Program-made: the position numbers and the translations under genes
The notes under the pieces: generated by a model
Databases searched by the model: none
The model's input: the letters and a program-made list of their open reading frames with translations, nothing else
Told to the model about the DNA's origin: nothing
Shown here: one piece after another, positions 24,460 to 35,665 of the stretch
How the letters are laid out: each line of letters opens with the position of its first letter
Numbering within the stretch: the stretch's first letter is position 1
Assembly (NCBI GenBank): GCA_963681505.1
Contig: OY811980.1
Coordinates: 8,003,118-8,067,117, forward strand
Source of the DNA: Eunapius fragilis
Taxonomy: Eukaryota; Porifera; Demospongiae; Spongillida; Spongillidae
DNA length: 64,000 nucleotides
Reading direction: 5' to 3'

Positions 24460-25687
24460 CTAAATACCACTGGTATCACTCGGGCGGTGTGATTGGAAGT
24501 TTGCATACTGTCCCATCATATCAATATAATCCGCAACAGCTTCATGACAGAACACGTATTGCTCCTGCAAATGGTAAGTGGAAGATAAACTCCATAATAC
24601 AAAGTCTGACCTAAACTGAACTATTCTGATGTGCTAGAATTATAATAGAAAATCTTGAATTTATGTATATACATGTGTTCCTTTGATCTGTAGGATGCTT
24701 GTTATTGGATGTCATTTATATGCCAAAAATATTAAAGTGTACACAGATATGCATTATTTACCGATGAAAGGAACAAAAAAAGAATAGTTCAGTTTAGTTC
24801 AGACATTGTTAATTTATAGTTGGTAGATGTAAATTACTTACTGCTGTAGTAATAAAGTTCTGACGATGATTTCGTGAGGACTTGATGAACTGGAAGAAGT
24901 CCACCACATGTTCTGTCTTAAGTCTCTCCATCATGGCATGGATGGTGATGAAGGTACCAGTACGACCCATGCCATCACTGAAGGAGAAGGTTATCAATTA
25001 TACTAATGGTATAGTGATCTAAGTTGGCTTAATATTTCAGGGGTGCAAGGGTTAAAACTACTCACTTGCACACTACAGTTGTGACTTTGTTTCCTGTCTG
25101 CATTTGAGCTTTGAGCACTGCCTTGTTCATCTTAATAACAGGACCAGTGGATGAGGGCCTGCCATTATCAGGCCATCCAGTGTAGTAAAACAGGTGTACT
25201 GTGCTACTCTGAGTTGTAACCTAGAAGGAAGAGGTGTGGCTAAAGTGAAGGTGCCTTAGGGGAAGGAACAGATACAACACTCCATACCATCATGTGACCA
25301 CACAACACTCCATACCATCATGTGACCACACAACACTCCATACCATCATGTGACCACACAACACTCCATACCATCATGTGACCACACAACACTCCATACC
25401 ATCATGTGACCACACAACACTCCATACCATCATGTGACCACACAACACTCCATACCATCATGTGACCACAGTGTTACCTTTCCCTTTTAGTCTCACCTTC
25501 TCTTCTTTCAGTTCCAGTCTGTACACTGTAATACCATCCTTTGCTGAGATGTCAGGATCTCTTGTCAGAGTGACTGCCATTTTCCCATACACCAGTGTCT
25601 CTCCTGGTCTCATAGGCCAGTACTGAACCACTCTGTCCTGTTAATGAAGAGTAGCTGTCACACATGGACACAACCAACACACACACA

Positions 25688-25756
<69 letters not shown>

Positions 25757-28700
25757 TACCTCATCCAGACGACACAACATGACAATGGTCATACTCTTGA
25801 ACTCCCACACCATCCTCCAGAAGTCTTCCACTGTGTTCCCAAGAGGGGCTTGGGCAGCTATGTAGGCATTGCGTACCTTGTATCCCTATATGGAGTGATG
25901 GAGTGTTACCATGGAGATTTATACATCGAAGCATCACTGACATCTATACAGCTGGCATTGATGTACTCGGATCCTTGTACACCTGTAGGTCTGATACGTG
26001 CTCGATTGAGGTTATCTGAGGGATGGGAAGGTGAGAAGTGATGGTATGAGGAGTGATGGGGGGGGGGGGGGGTGATGAGTGAAGGGGTGAGGAGAGAGTG
26101 AGAAATGATGGAGGTGAAGAGGTGTGTGGTGATTGTTGTGCATAGTCATGATGGTGGAGGAGGTTAGAGCAGAGGTGATGGTGTAGGAGGAGGTTAGAAC
26201 AGAGGTGATGGTGTAGGAGGAGGTTAGAACAGAGGTGATGGTGTAGGAGGAGGTTAGAGCAGAGGTGATGGTGTAGGAGGAGGTAGACCAGAGGTGATGG
26301 TGTAGGAGGAGGTTAGAGCAGAGGTGATGGTGTAGGAGGAGGTTAGAGCAGAGGTGATGGTGTAGGAGGAGGTTAGAGCAGTGGTGATGGTGTAGGAGGA
26401 GGTTAGAGCAGAGGTGATGGTGTAGGAGGAGGTTAGAACAGAGGTGATGGTGTAGGAGGAGGTTAGAGCAGAGGTGATGGTGTAGGAGGAGGTTAGAGCA
26501 GAGGTGATGGTGTAGGAGGAGGTTAGAACAGAGGTGATGGTGGAGGAGGTTTGAACAGAGGTGATGGTGTAGGAGGAGGTTAGAGCAGAGGTGATGGTGT
26601 AGGAGGAGGTTAGAGCAGAGGTGATGGTGTAGGAGGAGGTTAGAGCAGAGGTGATGGTGTAGGAGGAGGTTAGAGCAGAGGTGATGGTGTAGGAGGAGGT
26701 TAGAGCAGAGGTGATGGTGTAGGAGGAGGTTAGAGCAGAGGTGATGGTGTAGGAGGAGGTTAGAACAGAGGTGATGGTGGAGGAGGTTAGAACAGAGGTG
26801 ATGGTGTAGGAGGAGGTTAGAGCAGAGGTGATGGTGTAGGAGGAGGTTAGAGCAGAGGTGATGGTGTAGGAGGAGGTTAGAACAGAGGTGATGGTGTAGG
26901 AGGAGGTTAGAGCAGAGGTGATGGTGTAGGAGGAGGTTAGAGCAGAGGCTGTACAGGGGGTTCACAACAACGAAAAGTAACACTCCAAACAACGAACAAT
27001 AAATGAGGATCATTGGGCCTTAAACTAGCTGTTAGAGGTCATATCACATCCCACCATCAATATATTTATAATATAGAGGGGCAAAGACGGTTTTGATGGT
27101 GGGATGTGATATGACCTCTAACAGCTAGTTTAAGGCCCAATGATCCTCATTTATTGTTCGTTGTTCAGAGTGTTACTTTTCCGTTGTTGTGAACCCCCCC
27201 TGTACTCACATGGTACGAGATCTTTGTAGCGATTCTTCTCAACATTGTACTGTTGCTTGGCCTCTGAAACATCTCTATCTGTTGGTTTATAGCTAACTTT
27301 CTCCAGGAGCTGGGGGAGGGGCATATTGCTAATGGTAACTACGGTGCTGGGATCCCCCTAGGGGGTCATGCAATCATCACCTCAAACTGCTCTACAAATC
27401 CTGAACGTGTTGTCCTATGAGGCAGTTCATTGATCCTGGTGCGCAGCTCAAAGCATTCCACGTGAGTGTCCCCACATGTGATCAATTCATTGAGGGCATC
27501 ATGGATGAACACATACTGGGACTGTGGAGGGAGGAGAACACATACTGTGGATAGTGGAGAGGTGTGGCACAATGTTGTCACCCCTAGCACCAGCCCACCA
27601 TCACCTACCACCAGCTCATAACATCAGCCCACCATCACCTAACACCATCACCTCACCTGCAGCCCACCATCGCCTAACACCAGCGCATAACATCAGACCA
27701 TCATCATCATACTACAAAGCACCAATATCTCCATGGACCATCACATGCTTACCAAGGTCTCTACAGACCATCACATGCTTACCAAGGTCTCTACAGACCA
27801 TCACATGCTTACCAAGGTCACTACAGACCATCACATGCTTACCAAGGTCTCTACAGACCATCACATGCTTACCAAGGTCTCTACAGACCATCACATGCTT
27901 ACCAAGGTCTCTACAGACCATCACATGCTTACCAAGGTCTCTACAGACCATCACATGCTTACCAAGGTCACTACAGACCATCACATGCTTACCAAGGTCA
28001 CTACAGACCATCACATGCTTACCAAGGTCACTACAGACCATCACATGCTTACCAAGGTCTCTACAGACCATCACATGCTTACCAAGGTCTCTACAGACCA
28101 TCACATGCTTACCAAGGTCTCTACAGACCATCACATGCTTACCAAGGTCTCTACAGACCATCACATGCTTACCAAGGTCTCTACAAACCATCACATGCTT
28201 ACCAAGGTCTCTACAGACCATCACATGCTTACCAAGGTCTCTACAGACCATCACATGCTTACCAAGGTCTCTACATACCATCACATGCGTACCAAGGTCT
28301 CTACAGACCATCACATGCTTACCAAGGTCTCTACATACCATCACATGCTTACCAAGGTCTCTACAGACCATCACATGCTTACCAAGGTCTCTACAGATCA
28401 TCACATGCTTACCAAGGTCTACAGAACATCACATACTTACCAAGGTCTCTAAAGTAAATGACCTCTGTCGTCTCATATCTCCAAAGCATTCACACACGTT
28501 CACGGTATCCTTTTCCTTCAGTTGCTCCAACATGCAGTCCAAGATGATGAACACACCAGACCTTCCCACACCTGAGCTACAGTGGACCACCATGGGGGGA
28601 CCATCTTGTCTGTGTTCACTGCGCACACGTTGGATGAAGCCAATGATGGAGGTGGCAGAGGATGGTACCCCAGTGTCCGGCCATCCCTCATACTGGAAGT

Positions 28701-31700
28701 GGGAAACCATCACCGCCACATTGCCAGCCTTGAAAGGGTTAAAGGTTGATTGTCATAATCTTGAGTAGACATGGCCATGATGTAAGTAGGTGTGGCCATA
28801 ACATAAGTAGGTGTGGTCACACTTACCATCTCAACTCTCATCCTTCTAGTCACATAGTCAGCAAAGGGTGTGACCTCGTCCAAGGTAACCTTCAGATCAG
28901 GGAATGGTTCCATGGTCCCTCCCACATTGTCTGGCCAGTACTGCTCACACTTACGCTACACATGATATGGGCGGACACATAAGACTGGGGAAGAGGGGAA
29001 GGGCGTGTCTTACTTTTCCTCCCTCATTGCACTGGGTCAACATGACTATGGTGTCCAAATTGTGCTTCAATACCATCCTCCAGAAGTCTCCTACAGTATT
29101 AGGCATGGGGCCCTGAGCCATGATGTATGCGTGTGTCTTCTTGTAGCCCTATAAGGGGAGGAGCCATGGTAGTCATGGCAACAAGATGGGTCATGGTTAC
29201 TCACATCGTAGTTGACATCAATGAAGGAGGCATTGATGTAGTCGGATCCATCTACACCCTCTATCGTAGGAAGGTGTACCCTGTTATAGTCATCTTGATG
29301 AGAGGGTTAGACGTGGGTGTTGGTCACTTTGGAATGCTTGAACACAGTAATGCTCACATGGGGATATGTTGTAGAACCTGTTCTTGCTCTTGTTATAGGG
29401 AAGAGCAGCTGCCTCTGTTGGGTGCTGGCATTCGGGGATGGACTGGAACTCTTTGTCAAACATCTTATCTCTGTCCTGATGCATGAAGGTAACGTGGTCT
29501 GCATATTCTTTGATGTGCACCGGACGACCAGAAGGTACTGGAGAGAGGAGAGGGGACAGATAAGGAGAGAAGGAGATAAGGAGAGAAGGGAGAGGAGGGA
29601 GGAGGAGGGAGAGGAGGAGAGACAGGAAGAGGAGGGAGGGGGAGGAAGAGGTGGAGAAGGAAAGGGAGTAGGAGGAGGGGAAGAGGAGGAGGGGGAGGGT
29701 AGGAGGAGGAGGGGGAGGAGGATGAGCAGGAGGGGGAGGAGGAGGAGGAGGAGGGGGAGGAGAATGAGGAGGGGGAGGAAGAGGAGGAGGAGGAGGGGGA
29801 GGAGAAGTAGGGGGAGAAGGAGGAGGGAGATGAGGGAGAGGAGGAGGGAGGGTAAGAAAGTTAGTCGAGACTTGGTCAAGATATCACTAGGCAGTACCAC
29901 ATACCTGCTGCTTGGTTAGACCTGCCTGTTGGTAGTGTTGATACTTGTTCCTCAGTGCTGGTAGATAGGTTCTGATTAATGCTCACTGTTTGTACAGGAG
30001 GTGGAGTCCCTTGCTCTCGAATTTCTGAGTATATTATCCCAGGATCATTTGACAGCTGGGCTTGTTTCTTGTTTCTGAATATGCGCACACATGGTGGTAA
30101 AGTGGGGCAGTTCACACATGATGGTAAGATGGAGTAGCTCACACATGATGGTAAGATGGAGTAGCTCACACATGATGGTAAGATGGGGTAGTTCACACAT
30201 GATGGTAAGATGGGGTAGTTCACACATGATGGTAAGATGGGGCAGCTCACACATGATGGTAAGATGGGTAGCTCACACATGATGGTAAGATGGGGTAGCT
30301 CACACATGATGGTAAGATGGGGTAGCTCACACATGATGGTAAGATGGGGTAGCTCACACATGATGGTAAGATGGGGTAGCTCACACATGATGGTAAGATG
30401 GGGCAGCTTACACATGATGGTAAGATGGGTAGCTCACACATGATGGTAAGATGGGGTAGATCACACATGATGGTAAGATGGGGCAGCTCACACATGATGG
30501 TAAGATGGGGTAGCTCACACATGATGGTAAGATGGGGCAGCTCACACATGATGGTAAGATGGGTAGCTCACACATGATGGTAAGATGGGGCAGCTCACAC
30601 ATGATGGTAAGATGGGGTAGCTCACACATGATGGTAAGATGGGGCAGCTCACACATGATGGTAAGATGGGTAGCTCACACATGATGGTAAGATGGGGTAG
30701 TTCACACATGATGGTAAGATGGGGCAGCTCACACATGATGGTAAGATGGGGTAGCTCACACATGATGGTAAGATGGGGCAGCTCACACATGATGGTAAGA
30801 TGGGGTAGTTCACACATGATGGTAAGATGGGGTAGCTCACACATGATGGTAAGATGGAGTAGCTCACACATGATGGTAAGATGGGGTAGCTCCCATTAGC
30901 TGACCTGTTGCATGTCTTGATCAGAAGAACACTGACAATGATGATGGCTACCATGACAACAATAGGTACCACCACCACTATGGGTATGATGCAGGTCATC
31001 ATGTCACATGATGCAGCACCAGCAGGTGTTGGTGATGATGAGGCAGTTGCCATGGTAGTCATTGGTGGTTGGGCTGGACAATAGATAAATATGGCCACCT
31101 TCATAACATGCTGATTATACATAGTCTCTTTGTTTACCTGTAGGCATAGCTGTGGTAGTGGTGGTTGCCCCAACACCAGCTGTGGTTCCAGCACTGACTG
31201 ATACCACATAGGTCACCATTGGGTCCAGCCCAGTGATGAGGTATGTGGTGATGTCAGCAGTCAGGTTAGCTGTCCCTCCTCCTGTGGTCCCTCTGGCTCT
31301 ACTGGTACTGGGTGTCCAGGTGACCAGGTAGTACCTCACAAACCCTCTGGCCTCAACTGGAGACAGAGGCTTCCACCTCAAAAGGATGGTGCTTACATTT
31401 GAGGTGACATTAACGTCCAGGGTACCACTGGGAGCTGAGGTGTTTGCATAGCAGAGATATCATTAATTCTAACACAACACACATACCCACTAATCACAAT
31501 ATGTAACCATGGTAACCACTAAGCACTAGCTACACATGTGATGTAACCATAGTAACCCACTAGCACTAGCTACACATGTGATTTAACCATGGTAAATTAA
31601 TGGAGCACAAAAGGTATGTTTTCTTAACCAGATGTTTGCACCAGACATAATGTTTACAAAAACATAATGATGATGTCACCAGCCATTATTATGTTCAGAA

Positions 31701-34298
31701 CAGGGAAACAGGATGTCCCTGCACTATTCTCAGATACTGAAGTTCCTTGGCAGCTGTTGTTCAAAACAGGAATACTGTTGTGCAAGAGCATAATCCAAAA
31801 GCCACACCCACTGTTGGGTAACCACGGTGACAGTGTCCATATAAGGTTACCAATGTGTCAAACTTTAAAAGCACTATCTAGTGTGTCATCCCTATAACGT
31901 GCCAGAGGTCATAGTTTTGGTTCTCCTCCCCTACTTGTACTTACCTAGCTCCTGTGAGTAGACCACCACTTGCACTGTGGTGTTCTGTGCTCCTCCAAAC
32001 ACTGCCTGTACTGAGGCATTGTATGGTACTCCAGCCTCTGTGACAGGTGGGGATGGGGAGGAGGAGTGGATAATTGGATTGCCTAGGGCACAACACTTAC
32101 CATAGCTTTTTGTCAAGGTGTAGTTTTGCAATGTGGTAGTGCCCACCTCTATCAGGGTACCCTCTGAGTACGTTGTCATGGCAACAGTATAGTAGGAAAC
32201 GGCATTACAGGTCACTACAGGAGCCTCCCACACTATCCTTAAAAGTTGTGACTGTAGACTGAGTCCAGATACCACACCAGCTGTACAGAGGTGGGTCAAG
32301 TGATTGTATTAAAATACAACTGAGTATGCTTGAAAAACACATTAAGGACCTTAGCTTGCTCCACAGATGTACATACTAGTGATGTCTTACAGTACAGCAT
32401 ACATGGATGACCCATTATGCACCCATATGACTTACAAAATGAGAAGTTGACCACTCCAGTAGTAGCATAGGCCACTATGGGAACATCATCTGAAACAGCC
32501 ACTGATGCCTGACACCTGTAGACATAGCTACCTCCCACAGAGGACCCAGCTATGGTCAGCATGCTCACATTGGACCCTGCAGGGGTCACAGTCACATTTG
32601 TGCCAGGAACCCTGAGATCCAGGGAAGTGAATGTTCCATTTTCCCCACTGATGCTTCTGGACCACCTGAATACCAAAGAGGGAACAACTGACAGAGGTTT
32701 GGCAGCTGTACAGTTGAGCTGGAAGACTCCTTGCTGACAGGAAGTGCCACTGATAGAGGGACTAAGAGTTAGGGCTGAGGGAGAGAACCAGACATGGAGC
32801 ATCCAGTACACATGGCATGGAGGACATACCAGTGACCACAACAGAGGCATTAGAAGGGGATGGTGTGTATTGGGTGAAGTATGGAGTGTACAGTGTCCCC
32901 ACCAAGCACTGGTACATAGTGTTATTGTCCTTTGAGCTCACGGTTGAGAAGGTGAGCGTTGAGGTATATCCATATATTGATTGACCAAGGGATAAGATGG
33001 ACGCATTGGTTGCAGATATACGACCATTGGATGGTACTTTTCCACTTGGACCTATCCATTGGACATCCAGTGCCTTGGTGCTCTGAAAAGTCAGGGATGC
33101 TGTACAGCTTGTAGACAGTGGTACCCCAACGGTGCCTTGTGATACCACTCCAGCACTGATTGTTGCTTGAACTACAGTAAATGACAAAATCAGACAACTA
33201 GTCCCCAGTCCAACCCCTCACCTGTGACGTTGAAGGCATAGCTGGCAGTTCTACTAACTCCATTTGCACTGGCATTGCATACGTACAGCCCTGCATATGA
33301 CAGGACCACTGGAGATGGCAGTGTAAGTGACCTTGATGTGGTACTGCCAGAGGTTGTTTGAGCTCCCACTAATCCAGCAGGGTATGAGGTCCACGTGACA
33401 TTGGTGGAGTTTGGTGTAGCCATGCAGGTCAAGACATATTGTGTTGCAGTTCCTAACACAGCTGCAGATGGAGCTCCACTTGTGATGGATACTGTAATAG
33501 TTGTCTGGGCACTGGCTGTATGGAGAGATAGGGCATTACTAAATGACTCCTAGTTATATTGTGCATTGCGCTATCAGTGTGCGGTAAGTTCTCTCTGCGT
33601 TCTAGGTTATAATTAAGCCATTAATTGATGCGTCTATAATCTGTGTGCTAGGGTATTTAGTCCGTCAAGAAGGGCTCCCAGAGGAATACTGCATGGTTCC
33701 GAAGATAACCATAAGAATAGCAGGCATCAATAGTTTCACATGTAATTTTAAATACGTGGTCTGTAAAGCCTCTGGAGCTCTCATCTCCAGTCCGTATACC
33801 TAAGGTGCCTCCTAAGGCTCTGGTCTCGAAGAAAATGGTTTCTAGTCCAAAGTCTCTGCAGTTCTGGTCTTTAGTTCATACATACCGGGCCGGTCCAATC
33901 AACTTTGTGCCCCCTGTAATAACTGCTCTGCATGCTACTGGTGTATTTTACCATGTGCCTTTTGGCTGCGTGTGCACAATGCGACCGTAGATTACACTAG
34001 ACGAATATGATTAAGCCTTGTGCATGTATTAGGCCTTATCTTTACACGATACTAAAAACATTCAATTCACGCCTCTAGCACCTGGTCCTCTAATAGTTCT
34101 ATAAACGGTCGGAACCAACAGCGCATAAGACAGACGACATCGAAGGTACCGTATAAGCTGTGTGTGTGTGTGTGTGTGGGGGGGGGGGGGGTCCCTTATC
34201 AAGAACGAAGCTGCTGACTTACACGATCCAAAGATCACCAGCAGATGGAATAGGAAGCAGACCACCACCATTTCTCTATTCGGTTCAGTTACGCGCAT
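24460..34298 (-). CDS. G4: receptor-type protein tyrosine phosphatase with two PTP domains
   Basis: Twenty-two exons: 34223-34298, 33222-33515, 32830-33171, 32436-32774, 32101-32280, 31945-32037, 31138-31434, 30905-31073, 29905-30074, 29358-29537, 29205-29293, 29014-29148, 28827-28955, 28441-28728, 27381-27521, 27210-27309, 25942-26015, 25760-25885, 25497-25637, 25066-25220, 24842-24977, 24460-24564. Sum 3759 bases, 1252 codons plus stop. The first Met gives [17 protein letters not shown]; the second Met (34271) matches the G2 start and may be the real one. Layout is signal peptide, three Ig, two FN3, membrane span ([20 protein letters not shown]), ITIM-like IIYSEI, D1 and D2. D1 has WPDTGVP and [10 protein letters not shown], so it should be active. 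D2 has WPDNGRP and VCNDGMGRTG. The tail is longer than in G3 and G5, ending [10 protein letters not shown]. Five introns carry minisatellites or purine tracts. Confidence 0.92.
25270..25470. repeat. 27-bp minisatellite in G4 intron
   Basis: Seven to eight nearly identical units containing CACTCCATACCATCATGTGA, inside the intron before the WPD exon of D2. G6 has a single unit at the same place (about 50605-50632), so the expansion is specific to G4. Confidence 0.9.
25678..25756. repeat. (CA)n microsatellite in G4 intron
   Basis: Nearly pure CA tract next to the donor of the [12 protein letters not shown] exon of D2, at the same place as in G1 and G6. Confidence 0.9.
26155..26950. repeat. 30-bp minisatellite in G4 D2 intron
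   Basis: About 26 units built on GGTGTAGGAGGAGGTTAGAG, with a few 27-base variants. The unit length is a multiple of three, so it stays open in several frames; these are not genes. G6 has only about four units here (51345-51450). Confidence 0.92.
26954..27202. mobile_element. 249-bp MITE with TA duplication, beside a 5' splice site
   Basis: Inverted ends start CAGGGGGTTCACAACAACG, with arms of about 110 bases and a loop of about 35. TA lies on both sides (26952-26953 and 27203-27204). The homologous G6 intron reads AGAGGTTGTACTCACA without the element, giving an empty site that confirms the TA duplication. That suggests a Tc1/mariner-type non-autonomous element. It sits at intron bases +6/+7, leaving GTGAGT intact. 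Confidence 0.82.
27575..27715. repeat. Degenerate CACCATCACCTAACACCAGC repeat in G4 intron
   Basis: Short imperfect units of about 30 bases, immediately adjoining the splice-donor array. G6 has a longer version (51855-52110). Confidence 0.7.
27733..28440. repeat. Tandem splice-donor minisatellite of G4 (30-bp unit, about 23 copies)
   Basis: On the gene strand each unit contains GTAGAGACCTTGGTAAGCAT, that is, the end of the D1 catalytic exon (codons VETL) and its GT donor. The true donor is the first copy, at 28440. Units differ by single bases. Read on in the exon frame, each unit stops after V-S-M, so use of a later donor would not restore the receptor. Confidence 0.92.
29540..29860. repeat. 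GGA-rich purine tract in G4 intron
   Basis: About 320 bases of almost pure purine (GGAGGAGGGG) on the plus strand. On the transcript it is a long pyrimidine tract just upstream of the acceptor of the first D1 exon (29537). Confidence 0.9.
30098..30893. repeat. 27-bp minisatellite in G4 membrane/juxtamembrane intron
   Basis: About 29 units built on CACACATGATGGTAAGATGG, filling the intron between the membrane exon and the ITIM-like exon. The same unit fills this intron in G6. G5 has a different 21-bp unit, and G3 has an unexpanded intron of 47 bases (19487-19533). Confidence 0.93.
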
Positions 34299-34473
34299 CC
34301 ATTATTGCTGATATGATGGAGTGACATACAATGAATTTGTTAGTCACATGCCCAGACCCCGTAATCAACTGGTGAATGTCATTAAGAAAACTCAAACTCC
34401 CTTATCAAAATGTTTGAGACAAAAAGCATAACTAAAAGATCAGTTTAAAGATCATATTGAATGGTTTTCAAAA

Positions 34474-34510
<37 letters not shown>

Positions 34511-35665
34511 TAGCTTATTCCTAACCGGAGAAACGGGCCTTAAGTACCGATAAAACAATGCGGTATGGAGATTGATGTGGAGATATTATAAAACCTGTGA
34601 TCCCCGTAATGCCGATATTCAAACGGTCATAACTTTTAATAATGATTTCGATCCCAAATTTCATATGAAGAATGGCATGTTGTAGACCTACACAACGAAT
34701 GTGCATTTGGGAACAAATACCATTACCTTATACACTGGAATTTCAACATACATTTAATTTTATCAATGGATAAAACTGAATAGTGTACGAGTGTCCGATT
34801 AAATGTATCTTCACCCAAGGCACCGTATTCTAGCAATCTTAACTGAAGTTTTATTAATTTAGTTTGTAAATAATGAATTAAGCTAGACTTCAGATAGTAT
34901 GCACGATTTGCGAAGGGGTTTAACAAAGAATTATTTTTGTGAATATTCACGTGAATAAAACGCTCATACGTTACTAAACAAGGGCGTGAATCAAAGCTGC
35001 ATGTTTTTATGCAAGCATGTACATGTAAATGTACATGTAAATGTACACGCTTCGACAAAGAATTAAAGAGATTTTCCAGGCTGACATAGCATGCGTTTAG
35101 AAACTTCACTTGAATTAAGAATGATTTTTCACAAAGTATATTATATGAGCCATAGCCATGCGTATGAAACATTCACGTGGAGACAAGTTCTTCACAGAGT
35201 ATATAGAGCGATAGCATGCATATGAAACATTCACGTGAAGAAAAATTCTTCACATGCAGAGTATATTATATGAGGCATAGCATGCGTATGAAACATTCAC
35301 GTGAAGAAATATTACTCACAGAGTATATAGAGCCATAGCAAGCGTATGAATCATTCACGTGAAGAAATATTACTCACAAAGTCTAATAAATGAGCCATAC
35401 CATGCATGCGTATGAAACCACCATGTGTACGGAAGAACATGTGTCAGTGCAATCTTTATCGTTATAGATGCCATACATGCATGTACAGTACGTATATACG
35501 CGCACGTGATGCTTGTATGTTTATATGCCCACGCAGGAAAAAGGTCTATGTATTGATTGGTTACTTTTTCAAGTTTAAGTAATAGCATGTTTTAAAAACT
35601 GACATAAATTACCACAATCACAAAATCACACATCACATATGATTGCAAATATTGACAACATTTGT
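34299..35665. other. Intergenic region upstream of G4
   Basis: No gene is recognised. A run of about 32 T lies at 34478-34509. From about 35150 to 35400 there are four diverged copies of a roughly 60-base unit containing GAAACATTCACGTGAAGAAA, and a CATGTAAATGTA repeat lies at about 35020-35045. Confidence 0.6.
35150..35420. repeat. Diverged 60-base tandem repeat
   Basis: About four units each containing GCGTATGAAACATTCACGTG followed by an A-rich block and CACAGAGTATAT. The copies differ enough to be old. Confidence 0.6.

Noticed and set aside
26012-27013. Minus-strand frame repeating [10 protein letters not shown]
   Set aside because: A 30-bp intronic minisatellite, not protein.
27524-28768. 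Open plus-strand frame of about 414 codons repeating [10 protein letters not shown]
   Set aside because: Readthrough of the equivalent G4 array, running into the antisense of the D1 signature exon.
30098-30893. Possible CRISPR array, from the regular 27-base spacing
   Set aside because: Units are directly adjacent with no unique spacers, and the context is an animal intron.
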